In this document: one piece after another, positions 60,853 through 64,000 of the stretch | How positions within the stretch are numbered: the first letter of the stretch is position 1 | Layout of the letters: the number at the start of each line of letters is the position of its first letter | NCBI RefSeq assembly: GCF_000224065.1 | Contig: NZ_AFWT01000008.1 | Location: 1-64,000 of the forward strand | Length of the DNA: 64,000 nucleotides | Source: Thiorhodococcus drewsii AZ1 | GTDB taxonomy: Bacteria > Pseudomonadota > Gammaproteobacteria > Chromatiales > Chromatiaceae | Reading direction: 5' to 3' | Position numbers and translations under genes: made by a program | Notes under the pieces: model-generated | What the model was told of the DNA's origin: nothing | Seen by the model: the letters and a program-made list of their open reading frames with translations, nothing else | The model's database searches: none

Positions 60853-60866
60853 TTGATCTTGATCAA
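60853..60866. promoter_or_regulatory. Perfect FNR/Anr box ahead of yhcC-ubiUV
   Basis: TTGAT-CTTG-ATCAA matches the FNR consensus exactly. Its centre is 41.5 bases upstream of 60818, the base just before the yhcC ATG, so a class II FNR promoter would begin the transcript at the start codon. A TAGTTT hexamer stands at the -10 position. This fits control of the oxygen-independent ubiquinone genes by anaerobiosis. I see no gene in 60818-61113. Confidence 0.85.
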
Positions 60867-61113
60867 TTAAAACTCAATTAAGGTTTCGTTGATAGTCAGC
60901 GATTGAGATCTGGACTTGGATCTGAGGCAGGTTCACTGGGTACCCTCCTAACGGATTCAGTGCGGCGTCGATTGGTCGAGGTGCCGGGACTAACACGAGA
61001 AGCAACGTCGTCTCGCAAGACGGATACCTGCGCGAAAGACAGGGAAACGCGGGGGGCGACTTTGCAGTACCATTTTGTGCAGTGCAAAAACACGCCCTAC
61101 AGCAGAATTCAAT

Positions 61114-64000
61114 AATGTCAGACACCCAGCAGCGTATCCGCGAGATCCCTTACAACTACACCTCCTTCTCCGATCGCGAGATCGTCATCCGGTTCCTCGG
61201 CGAATCCATGTGGAGCCTGATCGAGGAGCTGCGCGGTACGCGTCGGACGGGGCGCTCGGCGCGGATGCTGTTCGAGGTGCTGGGCGATATGTGGGTGGTT
61301 ACCCGCAATCCCTACCTGCAAGACGACCTGCTCGAGAATCTCGATCGGCGTCGGCTGTTGCTGCAGGCCCTTGAGCACCGGCTCGATCAGTTCGAGCATC
61401 GGCTCAACGATAACCAGCGCGCGGCGCGGCTGCTGGAGGCCGCGCGCGCTGCGGTGCAGCGTTTCGGAGACTGGTTCAAGGCCGAGCGCGCCCAGCGCGA
61501 GGGTTTGAGCAAGGCGCTGTCCGGGATTACCCGCAAGGATAATTTGGACTTCGGCGGTCTGGCGCGCGTCTCGCACGCCACGGACGCCACCGACTGGCGC
61601 GTCGAACTGCCCTTCGTCGTCATTTCGCCGGACACCGAGGCAGAGGTCGCGCCCATCGTGCGGGCCTGTATCGACTGCGGTCTGACCTTGATCCCGCGCG
61701 GCGGCGGTACCGGCTACACGGGATCGGCGGTGCCGCTGCATCCCATGACGGCGGTCATCAACACCGAGAAGCTGGAGACCCTCTCGGGTGTCGAACAGCT
61801 CGCCCTGCCGGGCGTCGAGGGGTTGGTGCCGACGGCCCATTGCGGCGCCGGTGTGGTCACCCGACGCGTTTCCGATCTGGCCGATGCCAACGGCTTGGCC
61901 TTTGCCGTGGATCCGACCTCGCAGGATGCCTCCTGCATCGGCGGCAATATCGCCATGAACGCGGGCGGCAAGAAGGCGGTGCTGTGGGGTACGGCGCTCG
62001 ACAACCTGGCCTCCTGGCGCATGGTGACGCCGGACGCGGACTGGCTGGAGGTCGAGCGGCTCGATCACAACCTCGGCAAAATCCATGACCAGGAGCTGGT
62101 GCGCTTCCGGGTGACGCGTTATGCCCTCGACGGCAAGACGCCGCGCGGCGAGCCAGAGATCCTGGAGATGCCGGGTCAGTCCTTCCGCAAGTTCGGTCTC
62201 GGCAAGGACGTGACCGACAAGTTTCTCTCGGGCCTGCCGGGCGTCCAGAAGGAGGGCTGCGACGGCATCATCACCTCGGCGCGCTTCGTGCTGCATCGCA
62301 TGCCGGATCATGTCCGCACGGTGTGCCTGGAGTTCTTCGGCACCGACCTGGATCTGGCCGTGCCCGCCATCGTTGAGATTAAGGATTACATCGAATCCCA
62401 GTCGGGCGTGCTGATGGCCGGTTTGGAGCATCTGGACGAGCGCTATGTGCGCGCCGTGGACTACTCGACCAAGGCGGCCCGGCACGAGCTGCCGAAGATG
62501 GTCCTGATCGCCGATCTGGTGAGCGACGACGAGGCCGCGCTGGTCAAGGTCGCCGAACAGGTCGTGCGTTTGGCCCAGGCACGCGACGGCGAGGGCTTCA
62601 TTGCCGTGAGCCCCGAGGCGCGCAAACGTTTCTGGCTCGATCGCGCCCGCACGGCCGCGATCTCGCGTCACACCAACGCCTTCAAGATCAACGAGGACGT
62701 GGTCATCCCGCTCGATCGGCTGTCCGACTACAGTCGGGGCATCGAGCGTATCAACATCGAGCTGTCGATCCGCAACAAGGACGCCATCATGGCGGCCGTG
62801 CTCGACTACCTAGCCTCGGACATGCCGGAAGCGCGCTGCGAGGGCGATTACGAGGAATCGGACGAGGGCCGTGCCATCCTCAACGCCAAGCGCGATGCGG
62901 CCCGCGATTCCATCGTCGGGGTGCGTACGCGCTGGCAGGCGATCCTGGAGCGTCTCGACCAGCCAGCCGCCGAGAACCTGGATCTGCTGGAAGATGCCGA
63001 ACGGGCGCTGATCCGCGAGGGCGATAGTCTGGCCTCCATGATGCTGCGTCGCGACCTGCGTCAGGCGCTCAAGGGTGAGATCGCCGACCGCCTCGACGAG
63101 ATCTTCTCGGGTCAGGAGTTCGCTCGCGTACGCGAGCGGCTGCGTGAGATCCACAAGCGCGTCAAGGACTCGCGTCTGTTCGTTGCCTTGCACATGCACG
63201 CCGGCGACGGCAACGTGCATACCAACATCCCGGTGCACTCCTCGGATTACGCGATGCTGCACGAGGCCGATCAGGTCGTCGCGCGCATCATGAAGCTGGC
63301 GACCGGACTGGGTGGCGTCATCTCGGGCGAGCACGGCATCGGCATCACCAAGCTGCAGTTCCTGGAACAGGAGAAGCTGGACGCCTTCGTCGCCTACAAG
63401 CAGAAGGTCGATCCCAAGGCGCTCTTCAATCGCGGCAAGCTGATGCCCGGTTCCGGGTTGGACGGGGCCTACACCCCCTCGCTGCGCTTGGTGCAGCAGG
63501 AGGCCATCATCCTGGAGGAGACCGAACTCGGTGCCCTCAACGATGACATCAAACACTGCTTGCGCTGCGGCAAGTGCAAGCCTAAGTGCATGACGCATGT
63601 ACCGCGCGCGAACCTGCTCTATTCGCCGCGCAACAAGATTCTCGGCACCGGGCTCATGATCGAGGCATTCCTCTACGAGGAGCAGACTCGGCGCGGCCTC
63701 TCGCTCAGACACGTCGCCGCGATGAACGACGTCGCGGACCATTGCACCGTGTGCCATAAGTGTCTGACCCCATGCCCGGTCGATATCGATTTCGGCGATG
63801 TGACCATCCGGCTGCGCCGCATCCTGGTTGCGCGTGGTCAGAAACGCTTCAGTCCGGGCGCCTGGGCGGCTATGCAGTTTCTCAACGTCACGGACCCTAC
63901 AGCCGTGCGCTGGCTGCGCATGGGGCTGGCCAAATGGGGCTTCGCTGCGCTCAATGTCGCCCATCGTGGCGCCAAGCTGTTGCGTCTGACCCGCAAGCGT
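61114..64000 (+). CDS. FAD-linked oxidase with C-terminal Fe-S domain (GlcD/DLD-GlcF type, DUF3683 group), 3' end outside the window
   Basis: An open frame of 962 codons runs off the right edge from the ATG at 61114 ([20 protein letters not shown]). After an N-terminal helical domain of about 160 residues (DUF3683-like) comes an FAD_binding_4 domain with [17 protein letters not shown] and [20 protein letters not shown]. The FAD-oxidase C-domain has [14 protein letters not shown] and [13 protein letters not shown]. Two 4Fe-4S ferredoxin motifs ([11 protein letters not shown] and [11 protein letters not shown]) lead into a GlcF-like region. It is likely a quinone-linked 2-hydroxyacid (for example D-lactate) dehydrogenase; the substrate is inferred. 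Confidence 0.85.

Noticed and set aside
61118-62671. 517-codon minus-strand frame near the right end
   Set aside because: Antisense to the FAD/Fe-S oxidase, whose FAD and Fe-S motifs are unambiguous.

Overview
The window is GC-rich gammaproteobacterial chromosome. The best fit is a purple sulfur bacterium (Chromatiaceae-like). The main pointers are a BciA-type 8-vinyl reductase of bacteriochlorophyll synthesis (50.15-51.15 kb), an oxygen-independent ubiquinone pair (ubiU/ubiV), a cobalamin pathway using CbiX and CbiG, a TRAP C4-dicarboxylate importer, and azurin. The genus is an inference. No rRNA, tRNA or CRISPR array was seen.

Layout. 0-0.1 kb: start of an IS4/Tn5-type transposase running off the left edge. 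0.3-6.4 kb: nadB, then divergently the envelope-stress operon rpoE-rseA-rseB-rseC-degP. 6.6-17.1 kb: lepA-lepB-DUF4845-rnc-era-recO, an 18-copy heptamer repeat, pdxJ, a degenerate GlgC homologue, a MagIII-like DNA glycosylase, a methyltransferase and serS. 17.3-20.9 kb: a dctP-dctQ-dctM-uspA operon with a sigma-54 promoter. 21-24 kb: a PqaA-type secreted hydrolase and an acidic Ala-rich exported protein.

24.4-37 kb is a metal-acquisition island. It holds a Spy/CpxP-like protein, a TonB receptor operon with a PepSY (FpvG/FoxB-type) reductase and two small membrane proteins, a PchR-like AraC regulator, azurin, and an eight-gene operon (small ORF, TlpA, two NosL proteins, a small anchor, FtsX-type permease, MacB/LolD-type ATPase, 8-TM Cys protein). 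The same Fur-like motif (AATGCG-N-AT-N3-TCT) lies ahead of the TonB operon, azurin and the NosL operon, so I read these as one regulon. The NosL operon is the best candidate here for an undescribed system.

37-38.5 kb: a histidine kinase and a single-domain response regulator. 38.7-43.4 kb: a cobalamin riboswitch and cbiM / CbiL-like / cbiQ / cbiX / cobH / cobI. The corrin genes resume at 51.2-53.3 kb with cbiG and cobJ. Between them sits a P-type ATPase, an Rpn-family nuclease, two membrane GTPases and bciA. 53.3-54.5 kb: ferritin, a 29-residue Cys/Lys peptide and a small lipoprotein. 54.6-60.8 kb: the same-strand run yhcC-ubiU-ubiV-dctB-dctD behind a perfect FNR box. DctB/DctD probably drive the sigma-54 dctPQM promoter 34 kb away. 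61.1 kb to the right edge: a large FAD/Fe-S oxidase, incomplete.

Limits: everything was read by eye from sequence. Family names rest on motifs, length, order and context; no database search was run.
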